Shown piece after piece: positions 6,326 through 12,368 of a stretch of 12,368 nt of DNA (positions within the stretch are counted from its first letter, which is position 1; each line of letters opens with the position of its first letter). Below the pieces are notes generated by a model that worked only from the letters and a program-made list of their open reading frames with translations, made no database searches and was not told the origin of the DNA. Source of the DNA: Rubrivivax sp. (GTDB lineage Bacteria > Pseudomonadota > Gammaproteobacteria > Burkholderiales > Burkholderiaceae); the NCBI GenBank assembly GCA_004211235.1, contig SEEY01000047.1, positions 1 to 12,368 on the forward strand. The letters run 5' to 3'. Made by a program: the position numbers and the translations under genes.

Positions 6326-7500
6326 CAGAAGGCAGTCCGGTAGATGGCGAGCGCGTCCGCTTCGTTCAACTCGCGCGGGTTGTTGATGAGCAGGCGCGTC
6401 TGCCCCATCGCGTCGGCGGCGAGCTGCGGCAGCGCGTCGGCCGTGATGCCGTGGTCGCGCAGCCGCAGCGGCAGGCCGGTCGCGGCGATCAGCCCCTCGA
6501 GGTGACGGATGAAGGCCTGCGCCTTGGCCGCCACGTCACCGCCGAGCCCCGGCACCAGGGCCTCGGCCAGCCGGGCATAGCCCTCGGGCGCGGTCGCGGC
6601 GTTGAAGCGCAGCACCGGCGCCAGCACCAGCGCATTGCTCAGCCCGTGCGGCAGGTGAAAGCGCCCGCCGAGCGGGTAGGCCAGCGCATGCACCGCGGCG
6701 ACCGGCGCGTTGGCGAAGGCCTGGCCGGCCAGCAGCGCGCCGAGCAACATGGCCTCGCGCGCGTCCAGATCCTCGCCGTCCTGGCAGGCGCGCAACAGGT
6801 GGCGCGACAGCAGGTCCAGCGCCTGCAGCGCGAGGGCGTCGGAGAGCGGGTTCTTCAGCCGCCGGCTGGTGAAGGCCTCGATGGCATGCACCATCGCGTC
6901 GATGCCGGTGGCGGCCGTGATGGCCGGTGGCAGCCCGGTCGTCAGCGTCGCATCGAGCACCGCCATGTCGGCATAGAGCTGGCGCGCGACGATGCCGCTC
7001 TTGGTGGCATGGCCCGAGGCCGCGCCGGTGGTGACGATGGCGATCGCCGTGACCTCCGAGCCGGTGCCGGCCGTGGTGGGCACCTGCACCAGCGGCAGGC
7101 GCTCGCCCTGCACCTTGTCCACGCCGTACATGTCGGCCAGCGGCTGCGACCCGGCCAGCAGCACCGCCACCAGCTTGGCAACGTCCATCGACGAACCGCC
7201 GCCCAGCCCCAGCACCAGCTGCGCGCCGAAGTCGCGCGCCCGTGCCGTCACCGCGGCCACCACCGGCTCGGGCGGGTCGGCCTGCACATCGTCGATCACC
7301 AGCACCTCGAAGCCGGCCCCCTGCAGGCTGGCCAGCGCCGGCTGCAGCAGGCCGCTGGCGTGAAGGAAGGCATCGGTGACGACGCAGACGCGCCGCGTGG
7401 CAGCCACGGTGAAGCGTGCGGCGAGCAACTCGCCCAGGCGCGCACTGGCGCCACGCTCGACCACGAGCTGTGGAACGGTTCGGAAGGAGAAGGCTTGCAC
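6325..7500 (-). CDS. Iron-containing alcohol dehydrogenase, probable 4-hydroxybutyrate dehydrogenase
   Basis: This is a group III (Fe-type) alcohol dehydrogenase that oxidises a primary alcohol or hydroxyacid with NAD(P)+. From GTG 7500 it has 391 residues, normal for the family, and begins at the expected strand (VQAFSFRTVPQLVVERG). The frame is open to an ATG at 7623, but the extra 41 residues are Arg/Pro/Ala-rich and unlike the family. Neither start has a strong ribosome binding site, so the start is the weakest part. Seen are the dinucleotide site GGGSSMD (about 100-106), PTTAGTGSEVT (about 141-151), and metal ligands Asp201 and His205 in GIDAMVHAIEAF, His271 in VHALAYPLG and His285 in PHGLSN. 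The secondary His of AHPLG is Tyr here, as in many relatives. It is the first gene of the operon. The gene set suggests 4-hydroxybutyrate or 1,4-butanediol as substrate; another alcohol is possible. Confidence 0.85.
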   Translation of the reverse strand: MQAFSFRTVPQLVVERGASARLGELLAARFTVAATRRVCVVTDAFLHASGLLQPALASLQGAGFEVLVIDDVQADPPEPVVAAVTARARDFGAQLVLGLGGGSSMDVAKLVAVLLAGSQPLADMYGVDKVQGERLPLVQVPTTAGTGSEVTAIAIVTTGAASGHATKSGIVARQLYADMAVLDATLTTGLPPAITAATGIDAMVHAIEAFTSRRLKNPLSDALALQALDLLSRHLLRACQDGEDLDAREAMLLGALLAGQAFANAPVAAVHALAYPLGGRFHLPHGLSNALVLAPVLRFNAATAPEGYARLAEALVPGLGGDVAAKAQAFIRHLEGLIAATGLPLRLRDHGITADALPQLAADAMGQTRLLINNPRELNEADALAIYRTAF

Positions 7501-7790
7501 GAGGAGACGCCGAGGCGGTGACGAGCGGGCGGCCAGTGTGCCGACGCGCGCCCCTGCGCCGCCACGCCGGACCGGCCTGTCTCCGCAGGGCGGAGAGGCC
7601 CGCCGGGGCGCAGTGGAGCGCAACTTTCAATCGAAATCTCGACACTGCCCGCATTGCGGTCAGCCGTCTCGCGTCGTAGTTTCCACAACCCCCACGGCAT
7701 GCCGCTTGCGACACATTGCACACATGCGGCACGGGCCTCGCGGCCCACTTGCACGCATCGCAACGATCCCACGACCTTGAAGGTGCCACC
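7501..7790. promoter_or_regulatory. Divergent promoter region between alcohol dehydrogenase operon and IclR gene
   Basis: These 290 bases separate two divergent units and must carry both promoters. Possible operator elements are TTTC-AATC-GAAA (7625-7636), the perfect palindrome CGGCATGCCG (7695-7704), and TGCCGC (7700-7705) facing GCGGCA (7726-7731). IclR-type proteins bind short palindromes near their own promoter, so any of these could be the site. A weak plus-strand promoter candidate is TTGCGG (7654-7659), 17 bases, TAGTTT (7677-7682). No clear minus-strand -35/-10 pair was seen. Confidence 0.4.
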
Positions 7791-8633
7791 ATGGAAAGAA
7801 GCGTTCCGATCCGATCCGTCAGCCGCAGCATCGCGGTCTTGCAGGCCATCAACCGCGGTGACTGGCTGACCGTGATGGAGATCTCCAAGGCGGTCGACCT
7901 GCCCTACCCCACCACGTTCCGCATCATCCAGACGCTGATGCACGAGGGCCTGGTGGTGTGCGAGGCCGGCAGCAAGCGCTACCGCGTCACGGCGCTGGTG
8001 CAGTCGCTGGCACTGGGCTATGCGGACCGCGGCAGCCTCATCGAGATGGCGCGGCCCCGCATGGTGGCGCTGACGCAGAAGCACGCATGGCCCGTGTCGC
8101 TGACCACGCATGTCGGGCGCAGCATGATCGTGCGCGACTCCACGCACACGCTCAGCTCGCTGACCTTCTGCAACTACGCGCCGGGCTACAGCCTGCCGCT
8201 GCTGGAATGCGCCTCGGGCCACGCCTTCCTGGCTCATCTCAATGACGACGAGCGGCTGAGCCTGCTGGCGGGGCTGGAGGCCTACGAGCGCCGCACGCCG
8301 CTCCTGGACATGTTCAAGACCGAGCGCCTGGTGCAGAACATCCGCAGCAACGGCTATGCGACCTGGGAGCGCAACCCGCATTCGCAGTTCCCCGGCAAGA
8401 CGTCGTCGGTCGCGGTGCCGGTGTTCGAGCACGGCGAGGTGGTGGCCACACTGACGCTGGTGTTCTTTGCCTCGGCCCTGCCGATGGCCGAGGCCGTGCG
8501 CCGCTATGTCGAAGACATGCAGGCCGCCGCACGCGACATCACGGCGCAGCTGGAGGCCGGCGAGCACCCAATGGCCGCGGACGCCGCCGTGGCCAGCGAG
8601 GCCACCGGCAGCCACCAGCTCGCCATGGCCTGA
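7791..8633 (+). CDS. IclR-family transcriptional regulator
   Basis: This gene encodes a 280-residue cytoplasmic DNA-binding regulator. Residues 6-68 form the IclR winged helix-turn-helix (SVSRSIAVLQAINRGDWLTV, then LPYPTTFRIIQTL as recognition helix, and wing residues GSKRYRV). Residues about 80-255 form the effector-binding domain with PLLECASGHAFLAHL and the conserved GKTSSVAVPVFEHGEVVATLTLVFF. ATG 7791 has AAGGTG just upstream; an upstream ATG at 7716 would add 25 residues outside the family. The C-terminal 25 residues are Ala-rich and probably disordered. The gene is divergent from the alcohol dehydrogenase operon and converges on the MmgE/PrpD gene with only 4 bases between stops. The likely targets are the divergent operon and perhaps the transporter unit, with a small carboxylic acid as effector. 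Both points are inferences from position and family. Confidence 0.92.
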   Translation: MERSVPIRSVSRSIAVLQAINRGDWLTVMEISKAVDLPYPTTFRIIQTLMHEGLVVCEAGSKRYRVTALVQSLALGYADRGSLIEMARPRMVALTQKHAWPVSLTTHVGRSMIVRDSTHTLSSLTFCNYAPGYSLPLLECASGHAFLAHLNDDERLSLLAGLEAYERRTPLLDMFKTERLVQNIRSNGYATWERNPHSQFPGKTSSVAVPVFEHGEVVATLTLVFFASALPMAEAVRRYVEDMQAAARDITAQLEAGEHPMAADAAVASEATGSHQLAMA

Positions 8634-8637
8634 CCGC

Positions 8638-9810
8638 TCAGGGGCGGCGCAGCAGCGCCGTCAGCGTCCGGCTGTCGGCCGCCCGATCCAGACCCCAGAG
8701 CGCGTGAAGAATCTCGCCAGCTCGGCGGGGCAGCACCAGGTCGTCCGCGGCATTGCGGAACAGCTCGCTGAGTTGCGAGTCGCTCAGGGGATGGCCCGCG
8801 CTGCCCAGGAAGCCGTCCACGTCGGCCCGCTCGCTGGTGCCGTCCGCGAACTGCAGGATCAGGCTGCAGGCCTCGATGCCGCTGAGCTCCGCGCTCGGCA
8901 GCAGCGCGATGCGCGAGGCCAGGCTGCGGACGGCGACGCTGTCCAGGCAGGCCGGCTCCTGCTCGTCGAGCGAGAACTGCCCCAGCAACCAGGCCACCGC
9001 CATGCCGCGGCACAGGTCGTCGCCCGCCGAGGGCGGCTGTGTCTGCAGCAGCTGCCACGCCTGTGGCGACAGCCCGAGCTGCATCAGGCGCGGCTCGCGC
9101 AGCAGGCCCTGCGACCGCAAGGCCAGCACCGCATCCACCGGCGCCAGCGCCTGCACCGGCAGCGGCCGGCAGTGCAAGGCGATGTCGTGTAGATGCCAGC
9201 TTTCGCCGAAGCCAGGCAGCCCGCCGCTGATGGACGCTTCGTCGAGCAGCGCTGCATCGCCGAGGCGCGCAAGACTGGCGGCCAAAGCCGTGCGGTCCAG
9301 CCCCAGCAAGGTGCAGCGCGCCACGGCTGCACCCAGGCCGAGCGGTGCAAGTTCCGCCGCGCCGGCGCAGGCGACGTCCACCGCCAGCCCGAGCGCCAGG
9401 GCTTCCAGCACCTCATGCCCCGCATGCCCCGCATGACCCGCATGCCCACCGGCGTCGGCCTGCGCCAGCAGCATCGGCACGATGCCGACGGTGAACCGGC
9501 CGAGGCTGGGCAGGTGGGTGTCGCCGAACGCCACCATGCCGCAAAGCCGGGCATTGACGGCGGCTGCCTGCGCGGGTGGCACGAGCGCGTGGGTCCACCA
9601 GACCCGCGCCGGCCCTGTGGTGGCATCGGGCACCCGGGCCGCCTGCAGCAGTGCCGCGCCCGCGGGCTGCGACGCGGCTGCGGCGGACGTCATCAGCTGG
9701 TTCAGCAGCAGCCGCTTGGCGTCATGCAGGACGGCCTGCGGCAGGCCGGCCCGGCGTTGTTCGCAGACAAAGCCGGCCAGACGGTCGGCGACGGAAATCG
9801 CCTTCGTCAC
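8638..9810 (-). CDS. MmgE/PrpD-family protein, short and divergent
   Basis: This 390-residue protein belongs to the MmgE/PrpD family, which includes 2-methylcitrate dehydratase, cis-aconitate decarboxylase and iminodisuccinate epimerase; members usually have about 450-480 residues. The N-terminal helices (ADRLAGFVCEQRRAGLPQAVL, then AKRLLLNQL) and the segment GDTHLPS (96-102) identify it. Family members normally read DDTH, then HPS a few residues on; here the first Asp is Gly96 and the HPS aligns with Arg105-Phe-Thr. A Gly-His-Ala repeat (121-132) is encoded by a 9-bp tandem repeat. The C-terminal half is weakly conserved. The GTG start at 9810 overlaps the TGA of an upstream 21-codon frame (GTGA); TTG 9831 in the same frame is the alternative. 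It lies downstream of the MFS gene and probably acts on a compound the transporter imports. The reaction is unknown and activity may be altered or lost. Confidence 0.75.
   Translation of the reverse strand: MTKAISVADRLAGFVCEQRRAGLPQAVLHDAKRLLLNQLMTSAAAASQPAGAALLQAARVPDATTGPARVWWTHALVPPAQAAAVNARLCGMVAFGDTHLPSLGRFTVGIVPMLLAQADAGGHAGHAGHAGHEVLEALALGLAVDVACAGAAELAPLGLGAAVARCTLLGLDRTALAASLARLGDAALLDEASISGGLPGFGESWHLHDIALHCRPLPVQALAPVDAVLALRSQGLLREPRLMQLGLSPQAWQLLQTQPPSAGDDLCRGMAVAWLLGQFSLDEQEPACLDSVAVRSLASRIALLPSAELSGIEACSLILQFADGTSERADVDGFLGSAGHPLSDSQLSELFRNAADDLVLPRRAGEILHALWGLDRAADSRTLTALLRRP
9414..9449. repeat. 9-bp tandem repeat, four units, inside the MmgE/PrpD gene
   Basis: Four consecutive units based on CATGCCCCG (9414-9422, 9423-9431, 9432-9440 with one change, 9441-9449 with two changes) encode the Gly-His-Ala repeat on the minus strand. 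A unit of 9 preserves the frame, so copy-number change would lengthen or shorten the loop without breaking the gene. Confidence 0.85.
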
Positions 9811-9872
9811 GTGGGGCCGGCCGGGCCGCAACGCCCGCCGGGCGCGCGCCGGCGCGCTGTTGAGAACTTCAT
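9807..9872 (-). CDS. Putative 21-residue leader peptide coupled to the MmgE/PrpD gene
   Basis: ATG 9872 opens a frame of 21 codons that stops at TGA 9809-9807, overlapping the GTG start of the MmgE/PrpD gene as GTGA. A full GGAGG lies eight bases before the ATG, inside a GGGG-AGG-CCCC hairpin that could hide it. The peptide begins MKFSTARRRAPGGRC, is basic and has no membrane segment. The main gene has no convincing ribosome binding site of its own, which supports translational coupling. An alternative is that this is the authentic start and a frameshift in the GC-rich stretch 9820-9860 separates it from the main frame. Confidence 0.4.
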   Translation of the reverse strand: MKFSTARRRAPGGRCGPAGPT

Positions 9873-10040
9873 GTGAGGGGCCTCCCCGGCTGCCTGTTTG
9901 TGGCTGGCAGACTAGGGCTGCAGCCGCGCTTCAGGAAGCGTCGTCGGCCTTCGTGTTCACGCCTTGAATTGCCGGGCGCGCCTGCAGCCGGATGCCGCTC
10001 GGTGCCCAATTCCGTGTGGGCCGGGTTCAGGCGCGCAGGG

Positions 10041-11294
10041 TCAGTGCCAGGTCTTCGGGTAGCGGCCCAGGCCCAGCAGCAGCAGCGGCCCGGCCACCAG
10101 CATGGCGGCGGCCACCCACAGTGCATCGTGGTAGCTGCCGCTGCGGTCGTAGATCATCGCGAAGGCAATCGGCCCGGCGCCGGCCGAAACCGAGAAGTTG
10201 ACCCATTGCCACGCATAGATCTGGCCGAAATTGCGCGTGCCGAAATAACGCAGGCACAGGTAGGCGATCAGGTCGAACTCCGCGCCCGCCGCCAGGCCGA
10301 TCATCATCACGGCCGCGCCCGGCCACTGCGGCACGGCCAGCAGCAGGCAGGCCAGCGTGGGCGGCATCAGCAGCACCAGGGCAACGGCCGGGCCCCAGAA
10401 GCGGTCCAGCAGCCAGCCCGCCAGCAGGCGCCCGGCCATCACGTTCAAGCCGAGCAGGCTGGCATAGCCGGCCGCCTGCGCCATCGTCAGGCCGCTGTCG
10501 GTCAGCATCGGCACGAGGTTGGGAATCAGCCCCGCCACCGCCGCGCAGATCAGCCAGAAGGCCACGATGAGCAGCCAGAAGTGCCGCGTGCGCAACGCCT
10601 GGCCCAGCGTCAAGCCCTCGCCTTCGGGCGACGTGCTGGCGACCGCGGGCGCGGCACGCGGCTTCTCGCGGAACAGCAGCCAGACGGCCGGCACCGCGAC
10701 GAGCACGATGGCCAGCGCGATGGCCAGGTAGCCGGCCCGCCAACCGTGCGCGGCGACCATCAGGTTCACCAGTGGCGGCGCGGCCAGCGCCGTCACGCCC
10801 GTGCCGCTGAGGGCGATGCCCAGGGCCAGGCCGCGGCGCCTGTCGAACCAGGAGGCGATGCCGCGCGACCATGTCAGCGGCGTAGTGCCCACGCCCAGCA
10901 CGGCAAAGAGAAACCAGTTGGCCTGCCACAGCGTCGGCGAGCCCGTCTGCCCGGCCAGGCCGGCGAAGCCCAGGGCCAGGCCCAGCTGGCTGACCAGTGC
11001 CACGCGCCGCACGCCGAAGCGGTCGATGGCCCAGCCGGCCACCCAGGCGCTGCAGATCACGCCCAGCATCGAGAACGTGAAACCGCTCTGGATCACCGAG
11101 CGCGACCAGCCGAACTCCGCGGCCAGCGGCTTGGCAAAGATGCCCAGCGTGTAGAAGGGCAGCGCCGTCAGGCCCATGGCCACGCCGATCCAGGCCGCCA
11201 GCACGACGCGCCAGGCATGGTCGCGCCGGAACTCGCTCACGTCGTCGGCCGGGGCGGCGGGCAGCGCGGCGGGCGGTGCAGAGAGGGTGGTCAT
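10041..11294 (-). CDS. MFS transporter, probable carboxylate permease
   Basis: This gene encodes a 417-residue inner-membrane protein of the major facilitator superfamily with about 12 hydrophobic segments. The first begins near residue 29 after a hydrophilic Ala/Pro-rich start, and a central cytoplasmic loop lies at about 209-236. Motif A is clear between helices 2 and 3 (GWAIDRFGVRRV, about 87-98), with a partner copy in the second half (AGWLLDRFWGP). WFDRRRGLALGIALSGTG (149-166) at helices 4-5 is typical of the monocarboxylate/oxalate-formate-like MFS groups. ATG 11294 is the only plausible start, although the purine-rich ribosome binding site is weak. A good promoter and abutting inverted repeat lie just upstream. 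The MmgE/PrpD gene follows after about 230 bases on the same strand. A carboxylic acid substrate is inferred from family style and the neighbouring catabolic genes; the exact substrate cannot be read. Confidence 0.88.
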   Translation of the reverse strand: MTTLSAPPAALPAAPADDVSEFRRDHAWRVVLAAWIGVAMGLTALPFYTLGIFAKPLAAEFGWSRSVIQSGFTFSMLGVICSAWVAGWAIDRFGVRRVALVSQLGLALGFAGLAGQTGSPTLWQANWFLFAVLGVGTTPLTWSRGIASWFDRRRGLALGIALSGTGVTALAAPPLVNLMVAAHGWRAGYLAIALAIVLVAVPAVWLLFREKPRAAPAVASTSPEGEGLTLGQALRTRHFWLLIVAFWLICAAVAGLIPNLVPMLTDSGLTMAQAAGYASLLGLNVMAGRLLAGWLLDRFWGPAVALVLLMPPTLACLLLAVPQWPGAAVMMIGLAAGAEFDLIAYLCLRYFGTRNFGQIYAWQWVNFSVSAGAGPIAFAMIYDRSGSYHDALWVAAAMLVAGPLLLLGLGRYPKTWH

Positions 11295-11324
11295 GGTGGA
11301 GAGGGAGAGCTGGCGAGTGGCGGC

Positions 11325-11353
11325 AGGCTAGGTGATCGGGTCGGGGCGGTCAA
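11325..11353 (-). promoter_or_regulatory. Sigma70-like promoter of the MFS gene
   Basis: Read on the minus strand, TTGACC (11353-11348) is followed by exactly 17 bases and TAGCCT (11330-11325). The -35 matches the consensus at five of six positions and the -10 at three of six. Transcription would start about 25 bases before the MFS start codon. Confidence 0.5.
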
Positions 11354-11382
11354 CGCGAGGCACCCCGGCAATTCACCTCGCG
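11354..11382. promoter_or_regulatory. Inverted repeat directly upstream of the MFS -35 box
   Basis: CGCGAGG (11354-11360) and CCTCGCG (11376-11382) are perfect complements 15 bases apart, and the repeat abuts the -35 hexamer of the MFS promoter. This placement suits an activator site or an operator. The regulator is unknown; the nearby IclR protein is one candidate. Confidence 0.4.
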
Positions 11383-11637
11383 AACAGCGGCGCGCGGCCC
11401 TGAAAGATCGCCCCATGAACAGGCGACGCGGCCGACTCGCGCCGGCGCGCCGGCCGTGCTGAACTGGGCCGAAGGATGAGGTGGTCCCTGCCCCCGAAGG
11501 CAGCGATGCAACCGCTGGAAGAAGGCGTCGACAAAGGCCGAACAGGAACGGCCTGTTCATCTAGCGGCTAGCCGCACAGCCCGTCGCGCAGGCGGCTGGG
11601 GCCGGTCCTACATTCATTCGAGACCAAGGAGTTGCCC

Positions 11638-12368
11638 GTGCTCAATACCTTCCAGCAAGCCCAGCATCCGCTGCTGCCCCGCGCCAGCCACGACGAGGCG
11701 TCCCGGCAGGAGTTCGCCAAGAGCCTCAAGCAGTTCGTGCAGCAGGGCCTGCTGCCGGGCCTGCAGCCGGTGTTCTCGCAACGCGCCGCCAAGGCCTTCG
11801 AGCAGGAACACGGCCGCGCGCCGCAGGACCGCCGCGAGATCCGCAAGGTGATGGAGCCCGACCTCTACTTCCAGCACTACGCCGCGCTCAACCGCATCGC
11901 GCAGGAGCTGATGTGGAACTCGGTCATCGACTCGGTCGAGCGCCAGCTGCCGGCGCTCAACGAGGGCGCGAAGGCCTGGTCTGCAAAGACCGACGCCAAG
12001 CTGCGCATCGACGCCGACTTCGTGCCGCCCCGCTACGTGAGGGCGCTGGACATCCACTGCATGCCCGGCGGCTATGCCAGCGAGCTGAGCCCCGGCGACA
12101 TCAGCGTGGCCGCCCTCTACGACCGCGGCGCCTACCTCTACGGCATGGGCTTCGCCGGCCCGCTGAACGACGACATGGGCCGCTCGGTCTGCAACTACGT
12201 CAAGCGCAAGCTGCCCGGCTTCAAGCCGCGCCGCATCCTCGACATGGGCTGCACCGTCGGCCACTCCACGCTGCCCTACAAGACGCTGTTCCCCGACGCC
12301 GAGGTCTGGGGCATCGACGTCGGCGTCGGGGAACAGCGTCTTGTAGGGCAGCGTGGAGTGGCCGACGG
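11638..12368 (+). CDS. Class I SAM-dependent methyltransferase, 3'-incomplete
   Basis: The start is GTG 11638 with AAGGAG six bases upstream. About 227 residues are trustworthy. An N-terminal helical region (1-190) without a named domain precedes the methyltransferase motif I LDMGCTVGHS (201-210), followed by the acidic strand end VWGIDV (223-228) that normally binds the SAM ribose. The protein is presumably cytoplasmic; its substrate is unknown. From about base 12320 the sequence is the exact reverse complement of 12254-12302, so the residues after WGIDV (VGEQRLVGQRG and on) are probably not real. The true gene should continue with the rest of the Rossmann-fold domain beyond this window. It is divergent from the MFS gene and shows no obvious link to the catabolic cluster. 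Confidence 0.8.
   Translation, partial: MLNTFQQAQHPLLPRASHDEASRQEFAKSLKQFVQQGLLPGLQPVFSQRAAKAFEQEHGRAPQDRREIRKVMEPDLYFQHYAALNRIAQELMWNSVIDSVERQLPALNEGAKAWSAKTDAKLRIDADFVPPRYVRALDIHCMPGGYASELSPGDISVAALYDRGAYLYGMGFAGPLNDDMGRSVCNYVKRKLPGFKPRRILDMGCTVGHSTLPYKTLFPDAEVWGIDVGVGEQRLVGQRGVAD
12254..12368. repeat. Perfect 49-bp inverted repeat at the window end (fold-back)
   Basis: Bases 12254-12302 and 12320-12368 are exact reverse complements around a 17-base spacer. The right arm runs to the last base, so it may be longer. It lies inside the methyltransferase motif I region and replaces expected coding sequence. This pattern is typical of a chimeric fold-back at a contig end rather than a biological hairpin. 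Confidence 0.95.

Larger units (their letters stand above)
11295..11637. other. Divergent intergenic region between the MFS and methyltransferase genes
   Basis: No gene was found in these 343 bases. Apart from the MFS promoter and operator-like repeat (11325-11382), it contains the perfect palindromes GCCGGCGCGCCGGC (11441-11454) and GCGGCTAGCCGC (11564-11575), and the 7-bp inverted repeat GAACAGG/CCTGTTC with a 5-base spacer (11540-11558). The last two lie 62-98 bases before the methyltransferase start. No clear plus-strand -35/-10 pair was seen. Confidence 0.5.

Noticed and set aside
3959..6343. A 794-codon plus-strand open frame opposite the CoA-transferase and succinate-semialdehyde dehydrogenase genes
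   Set aside because: It lies antisense to two well-conserved enzymes, is rich in Arg, Ala, Gly, His and Gln, and shows no domain. High GC codon bias explains the lack of stops.
7695..7710. A sigma54-like GG-N10-GC pattern (GGCAT...TTGC) upstream of the IclR gene
   Set aside because: It falls inside a GC palindrome, deviates from the consensus at flanking positions, and no sigma54 activator is nearby. Probably chance.
6536..7888. A 450-codon minus-strand frame overlapping the alcohol dehydrogenase in another frame
   Set aside because: The real gene is in the neighbouring frame with all metal ligands. This frame is an Arg/Ala/Gly-rich shadow that also crosses the IclR start.
9873..11462. A 529-codon plus-strand open frame opposite the MFS gene
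   Set aside because: It is antisense to a clear 12-helix transporter and has low-complexity Gln/Arg/Gly/His composition.
1..12368. CRISPR array, insertion sequence, integrase, rRNA or complete tRNA genes
   Set aside because: I looked for regularly spaced repeats, transposase or recombinase motifs and tRNA arms on both strands and found none.

Overview
The window is a high-GC stretch (by eye mostly 65-70% G+C) with codon use and protein families typical of Betaproteobacteria, most likely order Burkholderiales and plausibly a Comamonadaceae relative. This rests on protein resemblance and base composition only; there is no rRNA or other marker gene. Both ends cut a gene. The right end carries a perfect fold-back repeat, which suggests that a draft contig stops there.

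Positions 1-3529 look like accessory DNA. A 5'-truncated protein of unknown function (1-603, visibly lower GC) is followed by a strong bidirectional terminator (784-820). A two-gene minus-strand unit then encodes a ParM/StbA-type actin-like ATPase (1905-3053) and a small basic-tailed partner (1139-1882). The 476 bases upstream of the ATPase hold no convincing gene but contain several short inverted repeats, a reasonable place for an operator or centromere-like site.

Positions 3530-7500 are a compact minus-strand operon in the order iron-type alcohol dehydrogenase, succinate-semialdehyde dehydrogenase (GabD type), acetyl-CoA hydrolase/CoA-transferase family protein. The first two genes overlap by one base (TGATG) and the third follows after 24 bases. 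Together they fit oxidation of 4-hydroxybutyrate (or 1,4-butanediol) through succinic semialdehyde to succinate, with a CoA-transferase linking free acids and CoA esters. The substrate is inferred from the gene combination, not proven.

A divergent IclR-family regulator (7791-8633) shares the 290-base intergenic region with this operon and is its probable regulator. It converges, with only 4 bases between stop codons, on a second minus-strand unit: a 12-helix MFS transporter (10041-11294) followed by a short, divergent MmgE/PrpD-family protein (8638-9810). The MmgE/PrpD gene starts at a GTG that overlaps the stop of a 21-codon upstream reading frame with its own Shine-Dalgarno sequence. The MFS gene has a good sigma70-like promoter with a 7-bp inverted repeat directly against the -35 box.

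The last gene (from 11638, plus strand) is a class I SAM-dependent methyltransferase whose reading frame runs into the terminal inverted repeat. Its true sequence is probably lost after about residue 227. Apart from the actin-like pair and the unusual MmgE/PrpD unit, I found no clearly new biological system.
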